Positions 1 to 12,800 of a stretch of 64,000 bases of DNA are shown in pieces. Source of the DNA: Fennellomyces sp. T-0311 (Eukaryota; Mucoromycota; Mucoromycetes; Mucorales; Lichtheimiaceae); assembly GCA_025266875.1 (NCBI GenBank), contig JALLLT010000040.1:124001-188000 (forward strand). The letters are read 5' to 3'. The notes below the pieces were generated by a model that was given only the letters and a program-made list of their open reading frames with translations, had not been told where the DNA came from and did not search any database. Position 1 is the stretch's first letter, and each line of letters starts with the position of its first letter. Both the position numbers and the translations under genes were made by a program.

Positions 1-989
1 TTGGTGGTTATGTCGCACAATACTTGGGCTGGCGTTGGATTTTCTACATTTGTACCATCCTCGGTGGCGTCATATTCATTGCCAATGTCGTACTCTTACG
101 CGAGACTCTCTACCGACCTACCGAGGAAAAACCCAAGAGTCGCATCGAATATCTCAAATTCAACCCCGTAAGTGCTACTTTTTCCAGTTTTGCTCGGAAA
201 CTTATCTCGAATCTAGTTTACAAGCCTCAAACTATTGCTACGTCCCGAGGTTCTGCTGGTATGTCTGCCAATTAGCACTGCCTTTGGTTGGTTCTACTTT
301 CTGGTGACCATTCTGCCATCCACATATCGGGATGTCTATGGTTTTGACACTGGATCAATCGGCCTGTTGTACTTGGCTGGCGGTGTTGGTAACTGCAGTG
401 GAAGCGTTATCGCCGGTCTGATCTCTGACCGTATTTATGCGTATCAGCTGAAACGTAACAAGACAGCCGCAGAAGGTCGTCTTGTGCCGCTGTACTTTGG
501 TATTCCATTTTTGATTGCGGGCTTCTTGATCTATGGATGGTTCATCCACGGTCAACTCCACTGGTTCGCCCCCCTCGTTGGTTACATGTTCTCCACCCTT
601 GGTTCCATGTATACCATCACCACAGGCACTACTTATCTCGTCGAATCGTATCTCGAAGTCTCCGCATCAGGTAAATATTATGCAATGGTGAGGGAAAATG
701 AAGCTCATACTCTGTGCATAGTTGTGTCGGTGAGCAACTTTACACGCAATTTACTTGCAATGCTCTTTTCCATTTTGTCTGTACAAATCCGTGACGGCAT
801 GGGTGACAATTGGGCCTAGTAAGTTCCATGTGATTGAATGTTTGATGGTTTAGACTGATACATGGTTTTAGTACCCTGGCCTCACTCATGAATCTCGTGT
901 TCTACCTTATTTGTATTCCTACTGTCCATATTTTTGGTGCACGTCTGCGCAATGCCAAACCTTGGTATATTAGGAAAGAAGTTTCATAA
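1..989 (+). CDS. MFS drug/polyamine-type transporter, 3' part
   Basis: Membrane transporter of the major facilitator superfamily, cut off by the window edge, so the N-terminal helices are missing. Exons are 1-167, 217-670, 722-818 and 872-989, and all phases agree. The visible protein begins at GWRWIFYICTILGGV, a typical DHA1-type helix, followed by a cytoplasmic loop and at least six more hydrophobic helices (GWFYFLVTILPSTY, SIGLLYLAGGVGN, PLYFGIPFLIAGFLIYG, the last helix near VFYLICIPTVHIFGA). DRIYAYQLKRNK resembles the loop after a helix in fungal DHA1 drug:H+ antiporters. The protein ends in KPWYIRKEVS. The substrate cannot be read from the sequence; drug, polyamine or small-metabolite export is family inference. 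Confidence 0.88.
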
Positions 990-1026
990 TATTTATGCAA
1001 TGCCAATACCCTTGCAAACCAAACCA

Positions 1027-1045
1027 ATATATATATAAACTTACA
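1027..1045 (+). promoter_or_regulatory. TATA-like element upstream of small gene
   Basis: An alternating TATATATATAA run lies about 35-50 bp before the proposed ATG at 1079. It may serve as the core promoter of the small gene that follows. It also sits just downstream of the MFS stop codon, so it could be part of AT-rich 3' UTR. Confidence 0.35.
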
Positions 1046-1078
1046 TGGCTTTTTTAATAACCCGTAATATCAATCATT

Positions 1079-1478
1079 ATGCGTAAAGACTTGGGTATGC
1101 AAAACAAAAGGCTGTTGACACGGTAGTGGCGGTGACTGACCATCACTATTATGAAGGACATATCCATCAAAAACTTATGAGCATCGAGAAGGAGAGTGAC
1201 CAGATCGCTCAGACCAAGTACACCGAGGATGACGTCCGGAAACTTCAAGATAAACTGGCGTCGATTGATGCAGAGTACAATGAAGGTATAATCGATGACA
1301 GAGACAAGAATAACTGGCAAGATGATCCTTACGAGCATGATGGTCAAGCACAAGTTGCCGACGTAAGCAAGAGCAGTAGTGTTCTTTTTCTATTGATTGG
1401 TGCACTAAGTTTTCGTTGTAGGAACTCTCCAAGGCTCATAACAAGTTGCATATGATGCTTACAAGCATGGAAAAGTAA
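1079..1478 (+). CDS. small charged coiled-coil protein, unknown function
   Basis: I do not recognise this gene. Tentative exons are 1079-1094, 1127-1362 and 1422-1478, giving about 102 residues. The second intron (1363-1421, GTAAGC...TGTAG) is convincing. The first would be only 32 nt, unusually short, so the start is uncertain; an in-frame ATG at 1168 is the alternative. The product is rich in Glu, Asp, Lys and Gln with a heptad-like stretch (DVRKLQDKLASIDAEYN), a His/Tyr-rich start (HHYYEGHIHQKL) and a coiled C-terminus (KAHNKLHMMLTSMEK). It looks like a small helical subunit of a larger complex. It lies 89 bp after the transporter in the same direction. Confidence 0.5.
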
Positions 1479-3399
1479 CCCCATTAAATACTTGAGCAAT
1501 GTATATATGTAGCAAACGTGTCAAATCTGTAAATAACTCAATATAAGAAAACGAAAAGGCTTTCCTTTAAAAAATGTTGTCATAATTTGTTGAGCAATCA
1601 GTTGTTAAGAACCCATGTTTAATAGGAAGCAATCCAAGTATGCTTGATAGTTACGTAGTCCGCGACTACAACAGTGATTTCTCTCTCCGGAAAGGGAACG
1701 CCGTTTACCCATGAACAAAACCCTCCAGTTGCAGAATTTTAACCCATTGTCCGAAACGCGTCCATGTCAATAAGGACATCCTACTCGATGTAACAGTCGC
1801 GATTTACATTGGGAGTGATTCGATTTATTCAGACATTAGAGACGACGAAATTCGCAACACTTTGGCGAACTCCCAGAAATAAGCTTCGAGTATGACATGT
1901 TTACTACAGCAATTCGAGTGTATAGGCATGTTAAATAGCACATCCTTTCAACCCATAAAGGCAGAACGTTTGATAAAGGCAGGGACATCAATGTACCGAT
2001 ATAATGGAGTCGTAATGATCCATATATTATATCAAAACCGTAAAATTGTCGCACCTCAAGGTTGCAACGACAAGTGGAATTCAGTCTATCATGAGAGACC
2101 ATGAGATTTTCCGTACCAAAGCTACCAAAACAGCCCGCTTCATTCAATTGATCTGGCCATAGAAAGTAATGGGTTTTGGGCTTCTTTGGGTCAAAATCAC
2201 ATCATATGATCGATTTATGTGCAGCAAACGCCTGTATATTCGCATGTGAATATCTGTAAAGTTTAGTAGGTACTACATTAGCCTTGTCAGTAGGTCGCGG
2301 GTAAGGTGAAACATTCGTTTTTGGCAGGAATACTGTAGCTGCACCAGAAGAAAGTGCTTATTATGGAAAGGATACATGAGATCCCAATCGCATTTCAATT
2401 AAGGCTAGTGTGTAAATGCTTGTCCTGATAGTCAAGCCGTGTAAGAGATCTTAGCATTCGATGCTTATGCGTATCGATTGCGAGTAAAGCAACAATGTCT
2501 TTAGAATGATGGGGAATATATGTACGCATGTATTTAATATTGCATTGATAGAGGTTATATGATTAACATCCTGCAACATCAAATGAATTAAAAAACTGGA
2601 CGACTCGTTCAAGGAACAGTAATATTTCTCTACGTAGTCAAACACGATGCATGAAAGCAGTTTAATTAGCTATGCGATAGCTCTCCAAAAGCCGCCCCTT
2701 AATGACAAGAAGAAAAAATTGTGATTCTACATGTCTTTTCAAAATCGCCTTCCCATCCTTTGTATTTGCGGTGAATTTTCTTACCGTTTGTTTTCCAGTT
2801 TTGGTGATTTACCCATGCTTTTGATAACACAACAACTTTTTTCGGTATAGTTCAAACCACTGAATCGCTGTGTAAATATATCGCATGAGTAGTATATCAG
2901 CAGTAAGTTACTTTGTGTAGTCAATATCAACTTCCAACGATATATGATCCATATCAGGTAAAAACTCGATCGTGCATGTTAGCCAAGCATATGGATGAAT
3001 CTCAAGGATTTTTAAATGCGGGGTAAAACCCCTATGCAAATTATTAAAAAAAAAGCTTAAAATGACAGGCACATACTATTCTTCCTTTGTTCGTGGATCT
3101 TTATTGAAAAGAGCAACGCATCTGACACTGCTTATACCAAAGATGAGCTTCCTCCAAGCACCATATAAGAAAATAGCTTTGAAACGCACGTGCCTCGATT
3201 TCTCAGGAATTCAGGAGTTTGGCTGGGGAAAATACAATTGAAAGAAGAAACCGCGGATTGAAGTGTAAGGGGACAAAGTAGTACAACTTTAACACGGCCG
3301 TTTTGGCGTTGTGCAATCGTAGATCGATAAAAAGTATAAAGCACACAGGTCAAACTTTTTGTCAGGTAGAATTGCTGAAAATATTTTGGAAGAAAAAGT
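1479..3399. other. intergenic, no convincing gene
   Basis: About 1.9 kb of AT-rich sequence. Open frames up to about 100 codons occur on both strands near 1840-2150 and 2450-2645, but they show no recognisable family, lack splice-consistent extensions and overlap one another. The last ~80 bp before 3400 contain a TATA-like AAAAAGTATAAAG at about 3328-3340, placed suitably for the hydrolase gene start. Confidence 0.6.
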
Positions 3400-4848
3400 A
3401 TGATCTACAATAAACTTTTTGCCTTGGCAATGCTGGCGTTGGCCATACCCATTCAACAGGCCGCTGCGGATTATAAGCCAACTGTTGAGGAGTGTCCACT
3501 GTTGACTCCACGTCCTGAAGGTCCCGCTGGTGCTCATGATCTGCGACCTGATGATATCAAAGTCATTGCTGCCATGGGTGACAGGTACGTAAAACACCAT
3601 CTTAATTCTACAAACTGATATCTAACAATGATTTTAGTATTATGGCAGGTTTTGCATTGGAAGGCGTTGATAGTGAAGGCAGTGGCTTTTTGAATATTTC
3701 CGGAGTCACCGAATACCGTGGCCAAAGCTGGGCAATCGGTGGCGATGAAGGTGCTCCTTCCCTTGCCAATTTTGTCAATCACTACAACTCCAGTCTTGTG
3801 GGCGCATCTATTGGAAGTCACATTGCAACGATTTGCCACGGTAATGCATTCAGCAAAAATTACACACAGTGTAATACCTACAAGAAATTAACTTTACATC
3901 AAAAGCTGCTCTCTGCTTGGATATGTTCCGTAACCCCGAAAGTGATGTCTTGAACAGTGCTCTCAGCGGTGGAATTGCCATGAATTTGGACGATATGCTG
4001 GATTATCTTATTCCTCGCATGAAAGAAATGCCTGAGATAAACTATGAGACTGATTGGAAGATGATTACAATTCAGATCGGCAGTAAGTATTTTCAATTGG
4101 ACCTAATTAATATCTTTAACTCATGTTAAAAATAATATTATAGGTAATGATCAGTGTGCTGCATGCTTGAACCCATTTAGCGGTGAAGTTACTGTTGAAA
4201 AGTACTCCAATTATGTCGATGCGGCAATTGCACGAATCAAGAAAGAAATTCCACGGGTCCTTGTCGTGCTCGGGGGCAGCTTCAAAGTATCTCCTGTATA
4301 TGATTTGACGCGTGGCCAAGAATACTGCCGTCCTATTTTCGATCACCCAGACTTTTTGGTCAACCGTGGTGAATGCTCTTGCTTCTTGACTGGCGGCGAT
4401 GATCTCAAAAAGATGGATGATTTGGCTGATGGCTACAACGCCGAGCTTGAGAAGATTTACCAAAGATATAACGCCGAAGGAACGGATACCTTTGCCATCA
4501 AGTGGATTCCCGCCGGAAGAATCGATGTTAGTCAATTCCCCCTTGAAGCACTTAGCAACTTTGATTGCTTCCATCCAGGAAAGCTCGCCCATCAGTGGGT
4601 CGCAAAGGTATGCTTATTTTCATCATTTTTTAAAAAATGAAATGTCTTACGTGAAAAAAAAAATTACAATTTAGATGGGATGGGCTACCCTTTTCCAAAC
4701 TCAAGCCGAGATGCCCCAAGGTGCAATCGGTTACGACCATGATTTGCAGGTAACGGGAATGAATGACTACTTGTAGTAAAAAGGCTATATATTAAAAACC
4801 TTTTAGATTTATTGCCCTACCGATGACGATCGTTTCCGTATCGACTGA
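3400..4848 (+). CDS. secreted SGNH hydrolase, phospholipase B1-like
   Basis: Predicted extracellular or vacuolar lipid esterase of the GDSL/SGNH superfamily, closest in pattern to animal PLB1-type phospholipases. Six exons (3400-3584, 3638-3840, 3906-4082, 4144-4607, 4675-4749, 4807-4848) encode 381 residues. The first ~23 residues form a signal peptide (LFALAMLALAIPIQQAAA). Block I is IAAMGDSIMAGF, with the nucleophile Ser completed across the first splice junction. Block III is IQIGSNDQC, also completed across a junction, giving the GxND motif. Block V is DCFHPGKLAH, with catalytic Asp and His. Several Cys (CAACLN, CSCF, IYCPTDDD) suggest disulphides. There is no membrane anchor at the C-terminus. 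The rebuilding of two active-site motifs exactly at splice sites strongly supports the model. Confidence 0.9.
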
Positions 4849-7800
4849 TGGATTTAGCAAAAAAAAAAAACATTCAGTTCCTGACGTACTGCGTAGAAAT
4901 CACCTGGCTGTGATTTTATATTATTTAACTCGTTATTGTTTATGTGATATCAACCTTGTAGTAGTCTTAAAAATAAGTGAAGTACCATTTCAATATTATC
5001 CATCGACACTACCGTGTCTAAAGCCAAGCAAGCTGTACCGATTAAATTTCAAAAATGCTACTGATGTAGTCAATCCAATGTACAAATTCATACAAGTGTT
5101 ACAATGTACATGGTCCGGGAATACCCTTTAATTTATGCCGAGGATTGTCCCCAGTGTTTGTACTACGTTCTTGATCGATTATGGAGAACTATTTTTTTGC
5201 CGATCCACTTTTTAATTCTTAGTTTGATATGCACAGTTCAACACTGTGGGTAACTCGGATTTTTGTACTTTGCTTATTCAATCGGAAAGTTGATACATAT
5301 ATAACCTGACACAATTTTTTTTCAGGAAGTATGTGGATCATGAGATGGGAATTTCTTATAGCAGCAAAACTCGTGTGAGTGTCGATGGACCAATACTCTG
5401 TTTATAACGTACCTATGAGCTTCTGATGATATTTTCTGTGAGAATATCAGAGGAAATGTTCAGTCTACCAACGTACCATGCGTTTATATATGATTCCCGT
5501 AATACGTACGATGATTGTATTACCCACAACATTCGCTATTGCGATGTGATGAATGCTCGAATTTTCTTCTATATAATTAGATATTTTGAATGTGATTCGT
5601 TTATGATACAAAAAATGTCGATGAATATTGTTTGGAGGTGCCGTTTGAATTAACCTGTCAATTGATCCATGATAGGTAAATCTAGATTAGTAACGTAGAT
5701 TCCGTTCAAAAAGGTAATTCTCAGGAACACAGTACCATGGTGACAATCGTATATTCACGCTCCAGCAGTCAAAAATGATATCGAAACTTCACATGTATGT
5801 CCCACAAAATCATAATACGTTTCTGGATAATAGGCAAGGTATCATTAGCAGTGAATTTGTTAAGAAATTTAATTAGGGAATCAGGACACAATGAATAATT
5901 GGATCAAGAAACAAAAGTGCGGAAGATACATAAAGTAGGAAGCCATTAGATGTACAGCAACGGTACCCCTCTGCAGTATACCGCTGAACAATTTTGATCC
6001 ACAGATACACTTGTGTAGATATGCGTACGAGAAAAATTCAACAGTAAGAAGCCCGATATTATTCATTTTCGTTGGCTGAAAACTCGAGAGAGGGTACAAA
6101 AAAATAGACAAAATCTACTATCATTTTCTTCAAGTACAGCAACGAGATACCGGCTGTAAAGAGATCGAAACAAGGAGCCATATAACTTGTATTACAATAC
6201 AACTGGAATCGACAACATTGGCTTACGCAGTACTTGTCGAGCTGTATTTAATAACAATGGCTAGAATGACGGAAAACAATCTCTGTGGAAAATGATTGTA
6301 TACCCAAGAAAGTACTAGATATGTATTGTGTTCTATACAATAGACAAGCTAGAATCAAAGTGGTGATGGCATTGGATATTAAATATAATGGAAAGTTGGT
6401 ATGAAAATTGATTATGTTTGTAGGGTGTAATATATCCCAAGGCTAGTTTCCTATTGAACGTAACTTTGGTAAAGCAAAAGAGGGTCAGCACACTATATTG
6501 GAGCACAAAAGGGTACCTGCTGCCTAAATGGGCCACGTTCTTCACGGTCGATAATATATATGCATATTCTCAAGGATCAAGAGCTCCAATTTACCCATAC
6601 GAATTTCTTTTGATTTAGAAACGTGTGGACGAGTGTTTATTTTTCGGACGAGAGGATAGATCGCTTTCTCCGTATGTCATACGATCGTCATCATATCAGA
6701 CTTAATGGACATATACGCAGATGCGGGTCCTGAGGATGATGGCGGTGCAAGTGATGGTGCTGGTACTGATGAGATGAATCGTTCCTTGCTCCATGATCAC
6801 CCAATTAGTGACGATCACCTTTTCTTCCAAAGTTTATCACATACACATTATGGTCATTGGCGTTTCAGAGCCATTCTATCCCACACAAAAATAGCCAACT
6901 TTTGCTAATTAACCGGATGGAAGGTATACGTACCCTAGTGCTGTTTGTTGAATCATCCTAATTTTGTAACTATTGAGGGTGTATATGCTTGGCAGTAGCA
7001 TATAAAAAAAGTACAAAAAGAAACGATGGTAGCTGGGATTAGTGAGTACAAAATGGTAGTATGAGGGTTTAGATAGCCGTGGATCGAGTGTCTATGTATA
7101 TTACGATCAATCAAGTAGCACGAACAAGCCCCACAGACTTGGCAATTGTAACTACATGACTCGGATCTGGGACCTGAATGATGGAAATAAAAATAAACGA
7201 TAAGAACGACCGGATATGCAGCTTAATTTTCATGCAATAAGAAAGAAATACCAGATGCTGTGCGTGGTGAAACAGATTGTGCGTGCACGCCCTCCAGGCG
7301 AGGCCGCAAATCATAACTGTGTCGCGCCCCAATGCATCTACGACATACAACCGTGTTTTTACTATTTTCGTATTGATCAAACGATGTGTAACCTTACTGA
7401 GCTATGCACATTACATATCATCGGCATATCAAAAGAACGAGATTTGCCCATGCTCGAGAATGTGAACACTGCACTTCCGAGCCATTGTTTTTATGCATGT
7501 TTAGGTACCTATATATAGATGTTGTTGAACGCGTACGGTAACCGATTGTTGACTCTTGTGAACTTGGCTTGCAGAATTTGGGCGCAGTTTAACAAAAAAA
7601 GCAACCAAAAAGGTTACCGGATTACCGGTGTGTGTGTATTTACTGACAATGTACAAATCCAAAGAAATAAAAAGTGGTTAGGTGACCCAAAGGATAATCG
7701 GGAATAGGAGGGCAAATGAGCAGCAAGTTCCAATTGCTTTTGGCATAACAAAAAAGTCCACGGATACTTGACGAAACGATAGGAAATGTTTTTTGTTTAC

Positions 7801-8777
7801 ATATTTAGGTTCAAGTGAACGATTATGCAAAAGTCCTAAATTGGCATTCCGGTTATTTATTATATTTTTTTTGGTTCGCCAAGTAAAGAAAAAGATCAGC
7901 TTCCAATGTCTGGGAAAAAAACTAAACTTGTATACACCTTGTTTAAAGTTTGGCTGTTCCTTTATTGTTTTACCGTTTGTTTAATATTGATTTTCGATAT
8001 CCCCGAGAAAAAAAAACCGATTTTGTGTCACACCTTTTCTAGACAAAACTCATCGTTTGGGAATCGATTCTGTAGGGAGGGTGCTTTATAAGAGCTAATA
8101 AGTTTTCTCGGTACTATTAATTAGTTTAGCTTTTGATTGAAATGGCACGAGTGCTTCAGAAGTGCTTCGTCTAATGGAGTGACTCCTAAGTGGCCTGAGC
8201 GTTTAAGCGCCATTTTTTTTACTCAAATGCACCTTAATAACAGCCTTGGCTTCATGCCCAGAATATGTAAGATATGAGATGAAAAAAAACCAGCTTATTC
8301 TCTGTATAATGGATCTCGTTATACATGATGCACGAATTTCTGGTTTTATTAGACAAGTTGCATGGAAGGGGTGGTCTACGATTGTAAGCTTTTCCATATT
8401 GGATAGCAACCAATTCCCATGACTCTTGCTTGTGACAGTTCCGAATGGACAGGGGACAAAATAGTTATGAGAGTTTGCTTGACAAAGTTAATAATAAACC
8501 GTTTTCGAAATGGAACACAGCGCGCTAATACACGTCCGATGCATTGCATTTTTTTTATGAGGAGCTTAAAAATTGGTTACCATGATGTGGTTGTTGGACG
8601 TGCGCACACATATTACGTTCCAGAGAGATGTGTATATGTTTTGGGGGGAGTATCATCGTTAGTTTGGATTTAGGGAGGAATTATAAATGGGGATTATTCG
8701 CTAAAAAGCTTTCTACACGTGGCTGAAAGAAGAACAAAGAATCCTAAATACGTAATTTTTGCTACTATAATTATGGA

Positions 8778-8797
8778 AAGAGAGAGAGAGAGAGAGA
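8778..8797. repeat. (GA)n microsatellite
   Basis: About ten uninterrupted GA units in otherwise non-coding sequence. Confidence 0.9.
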
Positions 8798-9419
8798 AAA
8801 GGGCTGCGTGCATGTGGTTTCCGGATTTGCATCGATCCGCTGCTTTTTTTTTTTTTGCTCTGACAAGCTTTTTTGGCTATCATTAGGTCGATTTGAAATT
8901 AGCAACAACACGGATCATATGCAGTCATTGGTTTACACTCTTGACGATTTCAACCCACGATGATCATTTAAGGAGGGAATGGGATCAAGTCAAACGAACT
9001 AATATGTAACACATCAGGTGGTGTTTGGCGCCATCATCAGTTGTTGGCCAACAACAACAAATACGAGTAGCCGAACAGCATGCTTCTTGTGCTACTACAA
9101 CATGTGTAGAGGGCATGAGTATTTACATCGTTGCCCTGCAAAAAACGAGCAAGTGTTACAAAGTGCTTTGGACCTCTCCCCCCCTTTTTTTTTGGAGAGA
9201 CCATGCGGCGGATGTAAAAATAACACGTAAATAGGTTGTTTTCTTGAGAAACCGATGCAGTTAATCGACGTAACAGCATGCGGTTGAATTCTGTCAAAGC
9301 CACTCTAAAATGTGTGCGCGATGTGGGTGGTGGGTGCGAGAGAGGTGAAGGGAATTCTGTACCACGGTGACTTTCGGACTTGCTCCTCGTTTGACTTTGG
9401 TTTGCTCACAGACTTGCTA

Positions 9420-9875
9420 GCGATTGGGGACCTTCTCTCCCTTTTTATACTCTTAATACTTTTGCGTATCCAACCTATAAGCGCTCTTTTTTTTTCTATA
9501 CCGGCACAACCACACACCAGAAGCAGCAGCACAGACGCACACGCCTTGCTCCAACTTGTACATTGCACTTTCCATCACGCAAACCAACGTTCCCCCATCG
9601 CACTTCCCCTTTTCACCAAAAAAAAGTCATCTACACTCGGACCACCACACGAAAGACGATTGAAAGTTGTCCCCCTCATTCCCCTTGAGTTTTTTATTAT
9701 CTCTCTTTATTTTCTGCTCCTTTCCACTTTTTCGGCAAGTCCTTCGGTTCCACGTTCGGGTTAAGTTCCAACTTGAGAGAGGGAGAGAGATTCTCTTGTT
9801 TTTATAAGAAAAAGGAAAACGTGAGTCAGCGGGCGAGTGGTTTGTCGCATTATTAAAACGGGTTGTTAGTATTTC
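9420..9875 (+). promoter_or_regulatory. pyrimidine-rich promoter/leader of the DYRK gene
   Basis: A strongly C/T-biased stretch with repeated CTCTC, CCTTTT and TTTTTT blocks, ending in a purine-rich segment around 9775-9820 and then the ATG at 9876. Such CT blocks commonly precede transcription starts in filamentous fungi. Open frames crossing it have no family resemblance and are treated as chance. Confidence 0.45.
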
Positions 9876-12800
9876 ATGTCATCATCGACGTTAACAGGCC
9901 CGTACATTGCCGAGTCGTGGATACATATGCAGCAGGGACATGGGAGCAGAAAGGACAGGACTAAAATGTTAGAAGGACGCTATACCAAATCAACGGCCAG
10001 TAGCAGGTCACGCGCCAGCAGTAACGATCCGCGCAAAAGCATCAAGGAACTCATGCAGCATATCCAAGATGACAGTGGCATGAGTCGTAATGGCATATAC
10101 GAAGCCTTTGCGCAGGTGGAGAATGACGATGCATCGACCAAAGCAACATCAGCAACAACAAATAATAATCAAGCGGTCGACATCCGTGTACGACGGAAAT
10201 CGCGTGATGAGAAGGTCAAGGCATCCCCGCGTGTCCGTGCAGTCGCCACAACAAAGAAACCTGTCAAAGAATCGGAAAGAGAACCCGTTATACGTCTCGC
10301 CGATGCCCTTCGCGACTCTCTTCTTGTGGAACGAAAGCTGGCCCGTCAGGAACTCGGCTTGAGTTCCGACAAGGCGTCACATGCCCAACTAAAGTCACCA
10401 TCTGTGCGTCGTGCGTCGTCCAAACCAAACTTGGCCGAGCGTCGCAAGTCCATCAATCAACGTGAAGAACCCACGCGCCAAGAAGTGATCACTGATGTCA
10501 AACGAAGACTTTCTTTGGGCAAGGAGAAAATACGCGATCTCGAATTGAAACAGGCCAAACGTGAACCGCGTCGACGTACATTGTCCAGTGGGTCTATCCT
10601 GAAAACTGCAAAGGATGAGTATGGTAGACGCAAGTCCACCGCTGCAGCCGAAAGCAGTTACATGAAACCAACCATTGCTGATATGAGACGTCGGTCTACC
10701 ACCGAAGAACAACAAAAGGAGGAACCCCTGGTGATGCTGGCCACAAAGCGCCGATCGGCATTGGCTTCCAGAAAAGATACCCAGCCGAGCAGCCGCGCTT
10801 CAAGTGCAAGCTCGGGTCAGGGGACACCGGGATCGGGTGATGATGATGCACGCAAATCACGTCGAAGCCGCGGTTCGATCCACGGCGAGACGGCATCCAC
10901 TCGCACTCGCAAAAAATCCATCGTCGCCATGGATGACTCTTCCATCAATGTCAGACGTCAACGTCGTCTATCCAGAACCGAAAGTCTCAAGGAGGGTGTT
11001 CCAACCGACCCATCGCTCAATGCCGCCATGGCCTGGCGTAAAAAGAGTCAACAAGATGCTTCAACGACCACCAATAAGTCCCAAAAAGGATCGACAACAA
11101 CACGAAAACGCGGCAAGGTATTTATTGTTTTTTTTTACCATGACAAAAGTATAGCCTAACAATGCCGTTGTCATAGACATTGCCAGGGAGCTTGGCAACA
11201 CCACCACCGGTGCAATCCCTTAATCTGCCGCCAATGAAAGTTGAACCGATCAAGGTCAATATGCCCAAAGGAGGTCGACCTTCATCACCTACGCGAATCC
11301 CGAAACCATCACGATCTTCGGCACTTGCAACAACGCCCGCAAGTGGAACAAGCAGTGAGGAGGAGAATACCAAAGCAGCTCAACAAGCTTCGAGGGTAAA
11401 GAAGCCAAATACGCTGGCAATGGATCGTCGCGCATCCTTGAAAACACCACGCATTACACCTGCTTCACCACGCGACAATGCTGGCATCTCATCTGCTACG
11501 GCATCACCACGTACACGACCGATTCATACCCGGAGGCCAAGTGCCACCTCTGCACGCAAATTATCCTTGTCCATTGTAAATACTAAAAACGGACTCTACG
11601 AAGATGCGTCGCCTTCCATCGGTCCTTCAAGAACACGAAAAATTTCCACAAGCAGTATGGGTGCGGCCAGTCGCTTGTACACAAGTAATAATAGTAGTCG
11701 AAAGAATTCGATTGCATCAGCAACCGAACATGAATCACTGGTCGATAAAGAAGTTGGCATTCGTAAGTACTTTTTTTTTCCGAACTTTGTACCTAGAAAT
11801 GATTTAATAATATTTAAAAGGTATAGAACGCCATCGAGCCATGAGTCTTCAAGAACGATTGCAAGCCATGGTTCGACAACATACCGAAAACACGCCCATC
11901 AAAGATTCGTACGATATGCAATATCCGTTTATGCGGGATCGGCGTGCTCGACGTAGCCAGACATACGATATGGAGAACGAAGATGAAAGTGCGGTGCGTT
12001 CACCGAATCGAATCAGTGATTCGTTGTTATGGGAAAAGGAAATGGCAGAAATTGCTGCAGCAGGTATTCGTGGTCCCAAGAGTCCTACCACGGCCATCAA
12101 GTACTTTTCGGCCTACCTATCACTCTACGAACGTACGGAAATCCAGGAGTATGGTCAAATATACTTTGTGGGCCATCAAGCACAGAAGCATCCGGCCACA
12201 CTGGATCAAACTACCTGTAACTATGGTTACGACGATGAACGGGGCGATTACAACATTATTGTCAAGGACCATCTCGCGTATCGTTACGAAGTCATTGATG
12301 TGTTGGGTCGCGGATCGTTTGGTCAAGTTGTCAAGTGTTTCGATCACAAGACTGGAATGACGGTCGCCATCAAATTGATCAGAAACAAGAAACGGTTCCA
12401 TGCTCAGGCACAGACCGAGGTCAAGATTTTAAAAGACCTAGTCGATTGGGTATGTTGTATATTTTTTGGTGGAGGGAAAAATGGATTGCGCACGCGCTAA
12501 ATCATGGTTGTTTATTTAGGATCCACAAGATGAACATCACAATGTCCGGATGACAGATTATTTTGTCTTCCGTAATCACCTATGTATTGCATGCGAATGC
12601 CTCAGCATCAACCTCTATGAATTTATAAAGAACAACAACTATAGAGGCGTCACCCTCAGTCTCATCAAAAGGTATAAAAAAACGGGTCTGTTTATTCGTT
12701 TGCTGCGTGGTTACTAACGTTCTAGCAGATTTACGATCCAATTATTACGATCTCTATGTTTACTGTATGAGCACGGTGTCATCCACTGTGATCTAAAACC

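Larger units (their letters stand above)
4849..9875. other. 5 kb gene-poor region
   Basis: No gene of recognisable family. AT-rich with many short poly-A and poly-T runs. It contains a (GA)n tract at 8778-8797. A plus-strand ORF at 6705-6908 (68 codons, acidic start) overlaps a minus-strand His-rich reading frame (HQYQHHHLHRHHPQDPH); neither can be tied to a full gene. From about 9300 to 9875 the sequence becomes C/T-rich (long CCTT, TTTTT and CCCC tracts), typical of a fungal promoter and 5' leader, and very probably belongs to the kinase gene starting at 9876. Confidence 0.6.

Noticed and set aside
9312..9764. 150-codon open frame before the DYRK gene
   Set aside because: It is pure C/T-rich leader sequence, has no family resemblance and lacks splice links; it fits a promoter and 5' UTR.
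12672..12728. alternative acceptor 3 nt upstream (TAG versus CAG) in the DYRK gene
   Set aside because: Both acceptors are AG, but only the downstream CAG preserves the KRFTIQLLR sequence expected in DYRK subdomain VIa.
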